Shown piece after piece: positions 1 to 11,100 of a DNA stretch of 64,000 nucleotides. This DNA comes from Acinetobacter apis. GTDB lineage: Bacteria; Pseudomonadota; Gammaproteobacteria; Pseudomonadales; Moraxellaceae. A program made the position numbers and the translations under genes. The stretch lies in the NCBI RefSeq assembly GCF_900197575.1, contig NZ_FZLN01000003.1, positions 1-64,000 of the forward strand, read 5' to 3'. The notes under the pieces were generated by a model. It was not told where the DNA came from. It made no database searches and saw nothing but the letters and a program-made list of their open reading frames with translations. The stretch's first letter is position 1, and each line of letters starts with the position of its first letter.

Positions 1-150
1 GAAGGCGTTGAAATGGTTATGCCAGGTGACAACGTTGAAATGTCAGTAGAATTGATCCACCCGATTGCGATGGATGCTGGTCTACGTTTTGCGATTCGTG
101 AAGGCGGTCGTACTGTAGGCGCTGGTGTTGTTGCTAAAGTTATTGCATAA
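1..150 (+). CDS. tuf: Elongation factor Tu, C-terminal end (partial)
   Basis: The window opens inside a gene whose last 49 codons read as the C-terminal beta-barrel of EF-Tu: a segment starting [11 protein letters not shown], then [21 protein letters not shown] and the terminal VVAKVIA, with a TAA stop. EF-Tu carries aminoacyl-tRNA to the ribosome as a GTPase; the GTPase domain lies outside the window. The order tuf, tRNA-Trp, secE, nusG is the usual one for this locus in gammaproteobacteria, which supports the call. Confidence 0.97.
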   Translation, partial: EGVEMVMPGDNVEMSVELIHPIAMDAGLRFAIREGGRTVGAGVVAKVIA

Positions 151-193
151 TAAATACCTTAAATCGGGAGCGTAAGCTCTCGATTTACTTAAT

Positions 194-269
194 AGGCTAG
201 TAGTTCAATTGGTAGAGCGTCGGTCTCCAAAACCGAATGTTGGGGGTTCGAGTCCCTCCTGGCCTGCCA
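194..269 (+). tRNA. trpT: tRNA-Trp (anticodon CCA)
   Basis: A 76-nt cloverleaf with a 7-bp acceptor stem (AGGCTAG with CTGGCCT, one G-T pair), anticodon stem TCGGT/ACCGA around the loop CTCCAAA giving anticodon CCA, a GGTTCGAGTCC T-arm and an encoded 3' CCA. It lies 43 bp after tuf and is probably cotranscribed with it, as in other gammaproteobacteria. Confidence 0.97.
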
Positions 270-288
270 TATATTTTAAAGTTTAAGC

Positions 289-316
289 TTGATGCTGACT
301 ATTTTGTCCTTATAAT
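289..316 (+). promoter_or_regulatory. Candidate sigma-70 promoter for secE-nusG
   Basis: TTGATG (289-294), a 16-bp spacer and a perfect TATAAT (311-316) lie about 30 bp upstream of secE, just after the tRNA. The position fits a promoter for secE-nusG independent of tuf. It is a pattern match only. Confidence 0.55.
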
Positions 317-346
317 GGATTCGCGAATTTTACGACGAGTAAAAAG

Positions 347-787
347 ATGTCGAATGATAAATCGCGTGACGCATTAAGCGACGCGCCAGTTCCTCAGAAA
401 AATGATGCAACCGAAGTTGTCCGTACCAGTTCGCCTTTAGATATTGTTTTATGGGTTCTTGCAATTATTTTATTGATTGGAGCTTCTCTTACAAATCAAT
501 ATCTTCCTGCATATTGGGCACCTGCGAGTAACGTTTGGGTGCAAATCGGTGTGGTTTTGGCTTGTATCATTGTGGCTTTGGGTTTATTATATGCCACCCA
601 TCAAGGCAAGGGATTCGTTCGCTTGCTTGTGGATGCACGCATAGAGCTACGTAGAGTAACTTGGCCAACCAAAAAAGAAACGGTGACCAACTCATGGCAA
701 GTTATTTTAGTTGTCGTGGTTGCTGCAATCTTATTATGGTGCTTTGATTACGCACTCAGTTGGTTAGTCAAGCTAATAATCGGGTAG
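347..787 (+). CDS. secE: Preprotein translocase subunit SecE
   Basis: A 146-residue inner-membrane protein of the SecYEG translocon. A polar N-terminus of about 30 residues is followed by three hydrophobic segments (roughly residues 32-50, 63-83 and 118-140). The conserved cytoplasmic amphipathic stretch before the last helix is clear (LRRVTWPTKKET). The three-helix form is the long SecE of enteric-type bacteria; many bacteria have only the last helix. nusG begins 6 bp after its stop, so the two are surely cotranscribed. Confidence 0.96.
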   Translation: MSNDKSRDALSDAPVPQKNDATEVVRTSSPLDIVLWVLAIILLIGASLTNQYLPAYWAPASNVWVQIGVVLACIIVALGLLYATHQGKGFVRLLVDARIELRRVTWPTKKETVTNSWQVILVVVVAAILLWCFDYALSWLVKLIIG

Positions 788-793
788 AAAGCG

Positions 794-1327
794 ATGAAAC
801 GTTGGTATATTATTCATGCCTATTCAGGCTATGAAAAACAAGTGATGCGTTCGCTCAATGAGCGAATCCAGCGTAGTGCTGTTGTTGAAAGCTTTGGTGA
901 AATTCTTGTCCCTACTGAAGAAGTAGTGGAAATGAAAGATGGTAAGAAGCGTAAGTCAGAACGTAAGTTTTTTCCAGGCTATGTCTTGGTTGAAATGGAA
1001 ATGAATGATGACACTTGGCATATCGTAAAAGAATGTCCAAAAGTCTTAGGTTTTATCGGTGGAACACCTGAAAAACCTGCGCCAATTACTCAAAAAGAAG
1101 CTGATGCAATTCTTGCTCGTGTACGCAATAAAGGTGAAGCACCTCGTCCTAAAACGATGTTTGAGCCTGGCGAAGAATTATTGGTCGTTGATGGACCTTT
1201 CACAGACTTTAAAGGTGTTGTGGAAGAAGTCCTATATGAAAAATCTCGTTTGACGTTGACGATTAACGTTTTTAATCGCCCAACACAAGTCGAATTGGAA
1301 TTCCGCCAAGTTGAGAAAGCTGATTAA
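794..1327 (+). CDS. nusG: Transcription termination/antitermination factor NusG
   Basis: A 177-residue protein of normal length. The N-terminal NGN domain starts [17 protein letters not shown] and carries the [10 protein letters not shown] motif that contacts RNA polymerase. The C-terminal KOW domain (about 122-177) contains [16 protein letters not shown] and binds Rho or ribosomal protein S10. It links transcription to translation and Rho action. It sits directly after secE, the near-universal arrangement, and before the L11 operon. Confidence 0.98.
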   Translation: MKRWYIIHAYSGYEKQVMRSLNERIQRSAVVESFGEILVPTEEVVEMKDGKKRKSERKFFPGYVLVEMEMNDDTWHIVKECPKVLGFIGGTPEKPAPITQKEADAILARVRNKGEAPRPKTMFEPGEELLVVDGPFTDFKGVVEEVLYEKSRLTLTINVFNRPTQVELEFRQVEKAD

Positions 1328-1417
1328 TTTCAACTTGCGGTCGCACTTTAGTGCAACAAGAAAGATAGTTCACATATTGGGAAGCTGAATAAGCGTTATA
1401 CCCAGAGGTATTTTAAA

Positions 1418-1846
1418 ATGGCTAAAAAGATTGACGGCTATATCAAGCTGCAAGTTCCAGCTGGTAAAGCGAATCCATCACCACCGATTGGTCCTGCATT
1501 AGGTCAACGTGGTGTAAACATCATGGCATTCTGTAAAGAATTCAATGCTGCAACTCAAAAAGTTGAGCCAGGTCTTCCGATTCCTGTTGTAATCACTGTG
1601 TACAATGATAAATCATTCACATTTATCATGAAAACACCACCTGCATCTATTCTTTTAAAGAAAGCTGCTGGGATTCAAAAGGGTTCTCCTGAGCCGCATA
1701 AAACCAAAGTGGGTACTTTAACTCGCGCTCAATTAGAAGAAATTGCAACAACTAAAGAGCCTGATTTAACAGGTGCAGATTTAGATGCGCGTGTACGTAC
1801 CATTGCGGGTTCTGCACGTTCTATGGGCTTGGATGTGGAGCTATAA
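1418..1846 (+). CDS. rplK: 50S ribosomal protein L11
   Basis: A 142-residue L11 of normal length. The N-terminal domain holds the conserved proline-rich [20 protein letters not shown], which forms the thiostrepton-sensitive GTPase centre with 23S rRNA, and the C-terminal rRNA-binding domain ends [16 protein letters not shown] good ribosome binding site (AGAGG) precedes the ATG. rplA follows 3 bp after the stop, so the pair is one translational unit, usually feedback-regulated by L1 in gammaproteobacteria. Confidence 0.98.
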   Translation: MAKKIDGYIKLQVPAGKANPSPPIGPALGQRGVNIMAFCKEFNAATQKVEPGLPIPVVITVYNDKSFTFIMKTPPASILLKKAAGIQKGSPEPHKTKVGTLTRAQLEEIATTKEPDLTGADLDARVRTIAGSARSMGLDVEL

Positions 1847-1849
1847 GAT

Positions 1850-2542
1850 ATGGCAAAGTTAACTAAACGTAAAAAAGCCATTGCAGCGATTGACTCAAAC
1901 AAAGTGTATTCTTTAGAAGAAGCTTTACAGTTAATCAACGCGTTTCCTGCTGCAAAGTTCAAAGAGTCATTAGACGTATCTGTGAACCTTGGTGTAGACC
2001 CACGTAAATCTGACCAAGTCGTACGTGGTGCAACAACACTACCTGCAGGTACAGGTAAAACTGTACGTGTTGCAGTATTTGCTCAAGGCGCTGCTGCAGA
2101 AGCTGCAAAAGCTGAAGGCGCAGATATCGTTGGTTTTGATGATCTTGCTGAAAGCATTCAACAAGGTAATCTAGATTTTGACGTTGTAATTGCAGCACCT
2201 GACGCAATGCGCGTTGTAGGTAAGTTAGGTACAATTTTAGGTCCACGTGGTTTAATGCCAAACCCTAAAGTAGGTACAGTAACACCTGACGTTGCAAATG
2301 CTGTAAAAAATGCTAAAGCTGGTCAAGCACGCTACCGTGTAGACAAAGGCGGTATTATTCATGCAGGTATCGGTCAAGTTGGTTTTGAAATCGATGCAGT
2401 ACGTCAAAACTTAGAAGCGCTTGTGAATGACTTGAAAAAAGCTAAGCCTGCGACATCTAAAGGGATTTACATCAAAAAAATTACGCTAAGCTCGACAATG
2501 GGTCCTGGTTTAAGCGTTGATGTAAACAGCATTTCTAACTAA
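1850..2542 (+). CDS. rplA: 50S ribosomal protein L1
   Basis: A 230-residue L1 of normal length, part of the mobile stalk at the ribosomal E site. Diagnostic stretches are [23 protein letters not shown] near residue 50 (shown here in part) and [15 protein letters not shown] near residue 130. In enteric bacteria L1 represses its own operon by binding the mRNA near rplK. It is followed by a 243-bp gap that holds the leader of the rplJ-rplL unit. Confidence 0.98.
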   Translation: MAKLTKRKKAIAAIDSNKVYSLEEALQLINAFPAAKFKESLDVSVNLGVDPRKSDQVVRGATTLPAGTGKTVRVAVFAQGAAAEAAKAEGADIVGFDDLAESIQQGNLDFDVVIAAPDAMRVVGKLGTILGPRGLMPNPKVGTVTPDVANAVKNAKAGQARYRVDKGGIIHAGIGQVGFEIDAVRQNLEALVNDLKKAKPATSKGIYIKKITLSSTMGPGLSVDVNSISN

Positions 2543-2785
2543 TCGTTAGACAGAATTTTTAATCTCTAAAAGCAAAGATCTTTTGCTTTTGGGGTTGGAC
2601 TTTGAATTGATAGAACTTGATTCTATTGGCGTCAAAGACCTCAGGCGAGAAGCTTGCTTTTCTTAATAACCCAGCCTGCGTAGACGCGGTGGTGTGATTT
2701 ATTCATCCTCCGCGTGTAAGTCTTAGGACTTACGAATTGGGAGTGCATTCAAAAGGATGCATAAATCACCTTAGGAGGTTTTACA
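2543..2785 (+). promoter_or_regulatory. rplJ leader region, probable L10-binding leader RNA
   Basis: The rplA-rplJ gap holds several small inverted repeats: AAAAGCAAA-GATC-TTTTGCTTTT (2568-2590), TAAGTC..GACTTA near 2717-2735, and TGCATTC..GGATGCA just before the rplJ ribosome binding site. In enteric bacteria the same gap carries an mRNA structure bound by L10-(L12)4 that shuts off rplJL translation, and often a promoter. That function here is inferred from position and structure. Confidence 0.6.
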
Positions 2786-3292
2786 GTGGCTCTACTATTA
2801 GAGAACAAAAAAGAAATCGTTGCTCAAGTGAATGAAACTGCGAGCAAAGCTTTCTCTGCTGTTGTTGCTGACTATCAAGGTTTAAATGTCGAGAAGTTAA
2901 CACAACTTCGTGTTGAAGCGCGTAAGCTTGGTGTTTCAACTCGTATCGTGCGTAACACGCTTGCAAAACGTGCACTTGAAGGTACTCAATTTGAGATCTT
3001 AGGTGACAACCTTGTTGGTCCAACAATTCTTGGTTTTTCAAATTCTGAAGATGACATGGGTGCTGCGGCACGTATTTTCGAAGAATTTGCGAAAACAAAC
3101 AAAGCATTCGAGTTAAAAGCTGCAGCGTTTGAAGGCAAGCTTTATGTTGGTGAAGAAGTTAGCGTTATTGCAAATCTTCCGAACCAAGAAAAAGCGCTTA
3201 CTATGCTTGCTAGCGTTCTTCAAGCTCCTATCTCTAAATTGGGTCGTTTACTTACTGCCCTTAAAGAGAAAGACGAGCAAGAAGCTGCTTAA
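2786..3292 (+). CDS. rplJ: 50S ribosomal protein L10
   Basis: A 168-residue L10, the base of the L7/L12 stalk. The N-terminal rRNA-binding part contains the typical [17 protein letters not shown] and [15 protein letters not shown]; the C-terminal helix that binds L12 dimers is the last 30 residues. The start is GTG, set by an unusually strong ribosome binding site (AGGAGG, 9 bp upstream) and by homology of the N-terminus MALLLENKK. The leader upstream probably carries autoregulation. Confidence 0.97.
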   Translation: MALLLENKKEIVAQVNETASKAFSAVVADYQGLNVEKLTQLRVEARKLGVSTRIVRNTLAKRALEGTQFEILGDNLVGPTILGFSNSEDDMGAAARIFEEFAKTNKAFELKAAAFEGKLYVGEEVSVIANLPNQEKALTMLASVLQAPISKLGRLLTALKEKDEQEAA

Positions 3293-3336
3293 ACTCATTA
3301 CCTTACCACCATTTATATCCATTTGGAGTTATTCTC

Positions 3337-3702
3337 ATGGCTTTATCTAACGAAGAAATCCTTAACGCAGTTGCTGAAAAAACAGTTCTTGAATTAGTAG
3401 AATTAATTTCTGCATTTGAAGAAAAATTCAACGTATCTGCTGCTGCTGTAGCAGTTGCTGCTGCTCCTGGCGCGGCTGCTGTTGAAGAGCAAACTGAATT
3501 CAATGTTGAATTAACAAGCTTTGGCGCAAACAAAGTAGCTGTAATTAAAGCAGTTCGTGAAGCAACTGGCCTTGGCTTGAAAGAAGCTAAAGACCTAGTT
3601 GAAGGCGCTCCACAAGTTCTTAAAGAAGGCGTGAGCAAAGAAGACGGTGAAGAACTTAAGAAGAAACTTGAAGCAGCTGGTGCTACAGTTACACTTAAGT
3701 AA
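3337..3702 (+). CDS. rplL: 50S ribosomal protein L7/L12
   Basis: A 121-residue L12 with the three expected parts: an N-terminal dimerisation domain (about 1-35), an alanine-rich hinge ([14 protein letters not shown]) and a globular C-terminal domain with [20 protein letters not shown] and the end GATVTLK. It recruits translation factors to the ribosome. It lies 44 bp after rplJ. The following hairpins probably reduce read-through into rpoB, fitting the higher copy number needed for L12. Confidence 0.98.
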   Translation: MALSNEEILNAVAEKTVLELVELISAFEEKFNVSAAAVAVAAAPGAAAVEEQTEFNVELTSFGANKVAVIKAVREATGLGLKEAKDLVEGAPQVLKEGVSKEDGEELKKKLEAAGATVTLK

Positions 3703-3745
3703 TCTGTTTTGGGAGTCGGTAATTAAAAAAATTGGCTCCAAAAAT

Positions 3746-3776
3746 GGCTGGTGGCTCTTGGGTCGTCAGCCTTTTT
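3746..3776 (+). terminator. Attenuator-type hairpin after rplL
   Basis: A GC-rich 10-bp stem with G-U pairs (GGCTGGTGGC at 3746-3755 with GTCGTCAGCC at 3762-3771) is followed by five T. It lies 43 bp after the rplL stop, where enteric bacteria have a partial terminator that lowers rpoBC transcription relative to rplJL. Confidence 0.7.
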
Positions 3777-3851
3777 GCGTTACAATAATCGGCTCGGTTT
3801 TTATTGAAATTTGAACATTCTATCAAATGACAATGAAAACGGCGAAATTTC

Positions 3852-3898
3852 AAACGCTTAACAATATTTTTTAAGCTTAAAAATATTGTTAAGCGTTT
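3852..3898 (+). promoter_or_regulatory. Long hairpin between rplL and rpoB
   Basis: A 24-nt arm beginning AAACGCTTAAC at 3852 is mirrored by a 23-nt arm ending GTTAAGCGTTT at 3898, with a single bulged T and an AAGCTT centre. It is one of the longest inverted repeats in the window. It could be an RNase III processing site, as known between these genes in E. coli, or a second attenuator. The sequence shows the structure; the function is inferred. Confidence 0.6.
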
Positions 3899-4012
3899 TA
3901 TTACCACTCTAATTTGCAGCATTTGTAAGTAGTGGTGGCCATATCGGCCTGCGTAATCCTTCTAAATCCGAACTGCAGGCGGATTTAGTTTAGTACTTTC
4001 CGAGGACTCCAA

Positions 4013-7000
4013 ATGGCATACTCATATACCGAAAAAAAACGGATCCGTAAGAATTTTGGTAAATTGCCCCAAGTGATGGACGTACCGTACCTATTGTCAA
4101 TTCAAGTTGACTCGTACAGAACGTTTTTACAAGATGGAACATTATCAAAAAACCGAGAAGATATTGGTCTCCAAGCCGCATTTCGTTCAGTTTTTCCAAT
4201 TGAAAGTTATTCCGGTAATGCTGCTTTAGAATTTGTTGAGTATACTTTAGGTAAGCCTGAGTTTGACGTGCGTGAATGTATTTTACGTGGCTCAACTTAT
4301 GCTGCACCAATGCGCGTTAAAATTCGCCTGATCATTAAAGATCGCGATACCAAATCAATCAAAGACGTCCGTGAACAAGAAGTTTACATGGGCGAAATGC
4401 CTTTGATGACTGACAATGGTACATTTGTGATTAACGGTACAGAGCGTGTGATTGTGTCACAGCTTCACCGTTCACCGGGTGTATTCTTTGACAGTGATAA
4501 AGGCAAAACACATTCTAATAAAACCCTTTATTCAGCTCGAATCATTCCTTACCGTGGTTCATGGTTAGATTTCGAATTCGATGCAAAAGATTTGCTTTAT
4601 GTCCGTATTGATCGTCGTCGTAAATTACTAGCGACTGTTATTCTACGTGCTTTAAATTATAACGATGAACAAATTTTAGATTTGTTCTATGAAAAAGTCC
4701 CTGTTTATCTTGACCTAGGCAGCTACCAAATTGAGCTTGTTCCAGAGCGCTTACGTGGCGAAATGGCACAATTCGATATCGTAGATAACAGCGGTAAAGT
4801 GATTGTTGAACAAGGCAAGCGTATTAATGCACGTCATGTACGTCAAATGGAAGCTGCAGGCTTAACCAAGCTTGCTGTACCTGATGAGTACTTGTATGAG
4901 CACATCACAGCAGAAAACATTGAATTGCATGGTGGTGAAATCATCCCTGCAAACACGTTACTTAGTCATGAAGTGATGGTGAAGTTGGCTGAAGGCGGCG
5001 TGAAACAGTTCAATATTCTATTTACGAATGATATTGATCGTGGTTCATACTTAGCAGATTCACTACGTGCAGACACGACACATGGTCGCGATGAAGCGCT
5101 TGTTGAAATCTACAAAGTAATGCGTCCAGGTGAGCCACCAACCAAAGAAGCAGCTGAGAATCTATTTAACAATTTATTCTTCTCTGCTGAGCGTTATGAT
5201 TTATCTGCTGTTGGACGTATGAAGTTCAACCGTCGTTTAGATCGTCCATACGAAGTGGCTGAAGACCAAAAAACGCGTGCAATCGAAGGTATTCTCTCGA
5301 ACGAAGACATTACAGATGTGATGCGTACGTTGATTGAAATCCGTAACGGTAAAGGCGAAGTGGATGATATTGACCACTTAGGTAACCGTCGTGTGCGTTC
5401 TGTCGGTGAGATGACAGAAAACCAATTCCGTGTTGGTTTGGTACGTGTTGAACGTGCTGTTAAAGATCGTTTAAGCCAAGCAGAAACAGATAATTTATCA
5501 CCACAAGACTTAATCAATGCGAAACCAGTTGCTGCTGCAATCAAAGAATTCTTTGGTTCAAGCCAATTGTCTCAGTTTATGGATCAAAACAATCCATTGT
5601 CTGAAATTACGCACAAGCGTCGTGTATCAGCATTAGGCCCAGGTGGTTTAACGCGTGAACGCGCAGGCTTTGAAGTACGTGACGTACACCATACACATTA
5701 TGGTCGTGTGTGTCCGATTGAAACGCCTGAAGGACCAAACATTGGTTTGATCAACTCACTGTCTGTGTATGCGAAAGCAAACCATTTTGGTTTCTTAGAA
5801 ACACCATACCGTAAAGTGGTTGATGGTCGTGTGACTGAAGAGACAGAATATCTTTCTGCTATTGAAGAAGTCGGTACAGTGATTGCACAAGCTGACTCTG
5901 CAGTTGATGCAGATGGTCACTTGATTGATGAAATGGTGACTGTACGTCATCAAGGTGAAACAGTTCGTACACCGCCTGAGCGTGTGACACATATGGATGT
6001 TTCTGCACAACAGGTTGTTTCTGTTGCTGCATCATTGATTCCGTTCCTTGAACACGATGACGCAAACCGTGCACTCATGGGCTCTAACATGCAACGTCAG
6101 GCTGTGCCAACATTACTTGCGGACAAACCGCTTGTAGGTACAGGGATGGAAGCGCATGTAGCACGTGACTCAGGTGTATGTGTGATTGCTGGACGTGGCG
6201 GTGTGATTGAATTTGTTGATGCATCACGTGTTGTGATTCGTGTCAATGAAGACGAAATGATCGCAGGTGAAGCAGGTGTTGATATTTACAACCTGATCAA
6301 ATACACCCGTTCAAACCAAAACACATGTATTAACCAAAAAGTATTGGTTAATTTAGGTGATAAAGTGGGTCGTGGTGATGTACTTGCTGATGGTCCATCA
6401 ACAGATGGCGGTGAGCTTGCACTCGGTCAAAACATGCGCGTCGCGTTTATGACGTGGAATGGTTATAACTATGAAGACTCGATTCTATTGTCAGAACGTG
6501 TACTTCAAGAAGACCGTTTAACATCAATTCATATCCAAGAGTTGTCATGTGTTGCACGTGATACAAAACTTGGTGCTGAAGAAATTACAGCTGATATTCC
6601 AAATGTGGGTGAAGCGGCTTTATCAAAACTTGATGAATCAGGCATTGTTTACATCGGTGCAGAAGTAACAGCTGGCGATATCTTAGTTGGTAAAGTGACA
6701 CCAAAAGGTGAAACCCAACTGACACCAGAAGAAAAACTTCTTCGTGCAATTTTTGGTGAAAAAGCGGCTGATGTGAAAGATTCATCATTACGCGTACCAT
6801 CAGGCACTAAAGGTACAGTGATTGACGTTCAAGTCTTTACTCGTGATGGTTTAGAGAAAGATGATCGTGCACTTGCGATTGAAAAAGCACAATTAAATGC
6901 TTATCGCAAAGACTTGAAAGAAGAATATCGTATCTTTGAAGAAGCAGCGCGTGAACGTATTGTTCGCCTACTTAAAGACCAAGTGTCACATGGTGGCGGT

Positions 7001-8098
7001 ACAACCAAACGTGGTGATCAACTGACTGATGACGTTTTATCACGCTTAGAGCTTGTTGACTTATTAGAAATTCAACCTGCTGATGAAGCGATTGCTGAAC
7101 GTTTAACACAAATTCAAGCTTACTTGAAAGAGAAGAGCATTGATATTGATGAGAAATTTGCAGAGAAAAAACGCAAACTCTCAACAGGTGACGAATTAAC
7201 AACAGGTGTCTTGAAAGTTGTTAAAGTGTACTTGGCTGTTAAACGTCGTATTCAGCCTGGTGATAAAATGGCGGGTCGTCATGGTAACAAAGGTGTTGTA
7301 TCAAACATCCTACCTGTTGAAGACATGCCGCATGATGCCAATGGTGTTCCTGTTGACATCGTATTGAACCCGTTAGGTGTTCCATCACGTATGAACGTGG
7401 GTCAGATTCTAGAGACGCATCTTGGTTTAGCTGCGCGTGGATTGGGTGAGCAAATTGATAAAATGCTTAAACAACAACGTGCAATCACTGAACTACGTGC
7501 ATTCTTAGACAAGATCTACAATAAAGTGGGTGGTGAGCAAGAACAGCTTGATACTTTGACTGATGAAGAAGTATTACGTCTTGCTGGTAACCTTCGTCAA
7601 GGTGTACCACTTGCAACACCTGTATTCGATGGTGCTGAAGAAGAGCAAATTAAAGAATTGCTTGAACTTGCTGAATTGCCACGTACAGGACAGCAAACAC
7701 TTTATGATGGACGTACAGGTGAAGCATTTGATCGCCCTGTGACTGTTGGTTATATGTACATGCTTAAACTCAACCACTTGGTGGATGACAAAATGCATGC
7801 GCGTTCAACAGGTTCATACTCATTAGTTACGCAGCAGCCATTAGGTGGTAAAGCACAGTTTGGTGGTCAGCGTTTCGGTGAGATGGAAGTCTGGGCATTA
7901 GAAGCATACGGTGCAGCATACACGCTTCAAGAGATGCTAACTGTGAAATCAGATGATGTTGAAGGTCGTACACGAATCTACAAGAACATCGTAGATGGCA
8001 ACCATTATATGGATCCTGGTATGCCTGAGTCATTTAATGTATTGACCAAAGAGATCCGTTCTTTAGGTATCAACATTGAACTGAAAAATGGTGACTAA
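4013..8098 (+). CDS. rpoB: DNA-directed RNA polymerase subunit beta
   Basis: A full-length 1361-residue beta subunit. The rifampicin pocket begins near residue 516 and reads [20 protein letters not shown]; the positions matching E. coli D516, H526 and S531 are the sensitive-type residues (here D524, H534, S539). The C-terminus carries the sigma/beta-prime contact region with [20 protein letters not shown]. It forms the catalytic core with RpoC. It starts after a 310-bp gap with two hairpins and is followed by rpoC 88 bp on. Confidence 0.99.
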   Translation: MAYSYTEKKRIRKNFGKLPQVMDVPYLLSIQVDSYRTFLQDGTLSKNREDIGLQAAFRSVFPIESYSGNAALEFVEYTLGKPEFDVRECILRGSTYAAPMRVKIRLIIKDRDTKSIKDVREQEVYMGEMPLMTDNGTFVINGTERVIVSQLHRSPGVFFDSDKGKTHSNKTLYSARIIPYRGSWLDFEFDAKDLLYVRIDRRRKLLATVILRALNYNDEQILDLFYEKVPVYLDLGSYQIELVPERLRGEMAQFDIVDNSGKVIVEQGKRINARHVRQMEAAGLTKLAVPDEYLYEHITAENIELHGGEIIPANTLLSHEVMVKLAEGGVKQFNILFTNDIDRGSYLADSLRADTTHGRDEALVEIYKVMRPGEPPTKEAAENLFNNLFFSAERYDLSAVGRMKFNRRLDRPYEVAEDQKTRAIEGILSNEDITDVMRTLIEIRNGKGEVDDIDHLGNRRVRSVGEMTENQFRVGLVRVERAVKDRLSQAETDNLSPQDLINAKPVAAAIKEFFGSSQLSQFMDQNNPLSEITHKRRVSALGPGGLTRERAGFEVRDVHHTHYGRVCPIETPEGPNIGLINSLSVYAKANHFGFLETPYRKVVDGRVTEETEYLSAIEEVGTVIAQADSAVDADGHLIDEMVTVRHQGETVRTPPERVTHMDVSAQQVVSVAASLIPFLEHDDANRALMGSNMQRQAVPTLLADKPLVGTGMEAHVARDSGVCVIAGRGGVIEFVDASRVVIRVNEDEMIAGEAGVDIYNLIKYTRSNQNTCINQKVLVNLGDKVGRGDVLADGPSTDGGELALGQNMRVAFMTWNGYNYEDSILLSERVLQEDRLTSIHIQELSCVARDTKLGAEEITADIPNVGEAALSKLDESGIVYIGAEVTAGDILVGKVTPKGETQLTPEEKLLRAIFGEKAADVKDSSLRVPSGTKGTVIDVQVFTRDGLEKDDRALAIEKAQLNAYRKDLKEEYRIFEEAARERIVRLLKDQVSHGGGTTKRGDQLTDDVLSRLELVDLLEIQPADEAIAERLTQIQAYLKEKSIDIDEKFAEKKRKLSTGDELTTGVLKVVKVYLAVKRRIQPGDKMAGRHGNKGVVSNILPVEDMPHDANGVPVDIVLNPLGVPSRMNVGQILETHLGLAARGLGEQIDKMLKQQRAITELRAFLDKIYNKVGGEQEQLDTLTDEEVLRLAGNLRQGVPLATPVFDGAEEEQIKELLELAELPRTGQQTLYDGRTGEAFDRPVTVGYMYMLKLNHLVDDKMHARSTGSYSLVTQQPLGGKAQFGGQRFGEMEVWALEAYGAAYTLQEMLTVKSDDVEGRTRIYKNIVDGNHYMDPGMPESFNVLTKEIRSLGINIELKNGD

Positions 8099-8186
8099 GC
8101 GATTGCTTAGCCCATTATTCAGAATAAAACAATATTTGTGACCCTGCCGAGTGAGTGATCGCTCCCTCGGCTCACGGAGAAAAGAA

Positions 8187-11100
8187 TTGAAAGACTTACT
8201 CGATATCATGCGTAAGAAAACGGAATCAGACGGCCATACTCCAATTGAGTTTGACCGCATCCGTATTGGTCTTGCATCACCAGAAATGATTAAGTCATGG
8301 TCTCATGGTGAAGTTAAAAAGCCTGAAACGATTAACTACCGTACATTTAAGCCAGAACGTGATGGTTTGTTCTGTGCGAAAATTTTTGGCCCTGTAAAAG
8401 ATTACGAATGCTTGTGTGGTAAATACAAGCGTATGAAATACAAAGGCGTGATTTGTGAGAAGTGTGGTGTTGAAGTCACAACGGCTAAAGTCCGTCGTGA
8501 GCGTATGGGTCATATTGACCTTGCATCACCAACTGCGCACATCTGGTTCTTAAAATCATTACCAAGCCGTATTGGTTTGTTGCTTGATATGACGTTACGT
8601 GATATTGAGCGCGTATTGTATTTTGAATCATACATTGTGACAGACCCAGGTTTGACAACGCTTGAAAAGTATCAACTTCTTAATGATGAAGAATACTATA
8701 CAGCGCTTGAAGAGCATGGCGATGAATTTACAGCGAAAATGGGTGCTGAAGCTGTTCAAGACTTATTGAAAGATATTGATCTTGAAGCTGAAATTGCTCG
8801 TTTACGTGAAGAAATTCCACAAACAACGTCTGAAACAAAACTGAAAAAAGCATCAAAACGTTTGAAGTTGATGGAAGCATTCAGTGAGTCGAATAACAAG
8901 CCTGAGTGGATGGTAATGAATGTATTACCTGTATTACCACCTGACTTGCGTCCACTTGTACCGCTTGAAGGCGGTCGTTTTGCAACGTCTGATCTAAACG
9001 ACTTATATCGTCGTGTAATTAACCGTAACAACCGTTTAAAACGCCTGTTAGAGTTATCTGCGCCAGATATTATTGTTCGTAACGAAAAACGAATGCTACA
9101 AGAGTCTGTTGATGCATTGCTTGATAATGGTCGTCGCGGTCGTGCGATTACTGGTTCAAACAAACGTCCACTGAAATCTTTGGCTGACATGATCAAAGGT
9201 AAGCAAGGCCGTTTCCGTCAAAACTTACTTGGTAAGCGTGTGGACTATTCTGGTCGTTCGGTAATTACCGTTGGACCAACATTACGTTTACATCAGTGTG
9301 GTTTACCAAAGAAAATGGCGCTTGAGTTATTCAAACCATTTATTTTTGCAAAACTACAAGCATCAGGCCAAGCAACAACCATTAAAGCTGCGAAGAAAAT
9401 GGTTGAGCGTGAAACACCTGAAGTATGGGATGTACTTGCGAATGTTATTCGTCAGCACCCTGTGATGTTAAACCGTGCGCCAACACTTCACCGTCTAGGT
9501 TTACAAGCGTTTGAGCCGGTATTGATTGAAGGTAAAGCGATCCGTTTACACCCACTTGTCTGTGCGGCATTTAACGCCGACTTTGACGGTGACCAAATGG
9601 CGGTTCACGTACCATTGACCATTGAAGCACAGCTTGAAGCGCGTGCACTCATGATGTCAACCAACAACATTCTATCGCCTGCCAATGGTGAACCAATTAT
9701 CGTTCCTTCACAGGACGTGGTATTGGGTCTTTACTACATCACACGTGATGCGGTAAATGCGAAAGGCGAAGGCATGGTGTTTGCGGATACACATGAAGTA
9801 AACCGTGCTTTAGCAACCAATCAAGTGGCGATGCATGCGCGTGTGAAAGTACGTGTACATCAAACGATTATTGATGAAAATGGCAATCGCGATAAGCAAA
9901 CCATTATTGTTGATACAACACCAGGTCGTTGCTTATTGTGGGAAGTTGTTCCTGCAGGTTTAAGCTTTGACATGATTAACCTTGAGATGACCAAGAAAAA
10001 CATCTCGAAGTTGATTAACACGTGCTACCGTAAATTGGGCTTAAAAGATTCAGTAATTTTTGCTGACCAATTGATGTACCTTGGTTTCCGTCAAGCAACA
10101 CGCTCAGGTGTGTCTGTAGGTATGGAAGACATGGTGATTCCACCGACCAAGCAAGCGATTATTGATAAAGCTGAAGCTGAAGTTCGTGAAATTGAAGATC
10201 AATTTGAGCAAGGCTTTGTTACAGCGGGTGAACGTTATAACAAAGTGGTCGATATTTGGGCACGTACCAATGACCAAGTTGCAAAAGCGATGATGGACAA
10301 CTTGTCTTCAACACTTGTGAAAAATAAGCAAGGTGAAGATGAGAAGCAAAAATCGTTTAACAGTATTTATATGATGTCTGACTCTGGTGCGCGTGGTAGT
10401 GCAGCGCAGATTCGTCAGCTCGCAGGTATGCGTGGCTTGATGGCAAAACCAGATGGCTCGATCATTGAAACACCGATTAAAGCGAACTTCCGTGAAGGTT
10501 TGACAGTACTTCAGTACTTTATTTCTACACACGGTGCGCGTAAAGGTTTGGCCGATACAGCATTAAAAACTGCGAACTCAGGTTACTTGACTCGTCGTTT
10601 AGTCGATGTTGCACAAGATCTTGTAATTACTGAACCAGATTGTGGTACGACATCAGGTCTAGTCATGACACCATTCATTCAAGGTGGTGATGTGATTGAA
10701 GCATTACGTGATCGTGTACTGGGTCGTGTAACTGCTGAAGATGTTAAACGTGCATCTGATGATGAAGTGGTTCTTGCAAAAGGCACACTGATTGATGAAA
10801 AGATTGCAGCCTACCTCGAAGAGGCAGGTGTGGATGAAGTTAAAGTTCGTTCAGTTGTAAGCTGTCAGTCAACATTTGGTGTATGTGCTGCATGTTATGG
10901 TCGTGATTTGGCACGTGGTCACATGGTGAACCCAGGTGAATCAGTCGGTGTTATGGCTGCTCAATCAATTGGTGAGCCGGGTACTCAGTTAACCATGCGT
11001 ACATTCCACGTGGGTGGTGCTGCAAGCAGAACATCTGCTGCAAATAGTGTACAAGTGCGTAACAAAGGTACAGTACGTTTCCACAATGTGAAAACAGTAC

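Noticed and set aside
5558-5660. Possible rifampicin-resistance change in rpoB
   Set aside because: The cluster residues matching E. coli D516, H526 and S531 are the sensitive-type residues.
8151-8186. GTG at 8151 as the rpoC start
   Set aside because: The added 12 residues do not match the family, while TTG 8187 has a ribosome binding site and gives the expected MKDLL start.
8756-9196. A 146-codon minus-strand frame inside rpoC
   Set aside because: It is antisense to a highly conserved gene, has no ribosome binding site and shows no family features.
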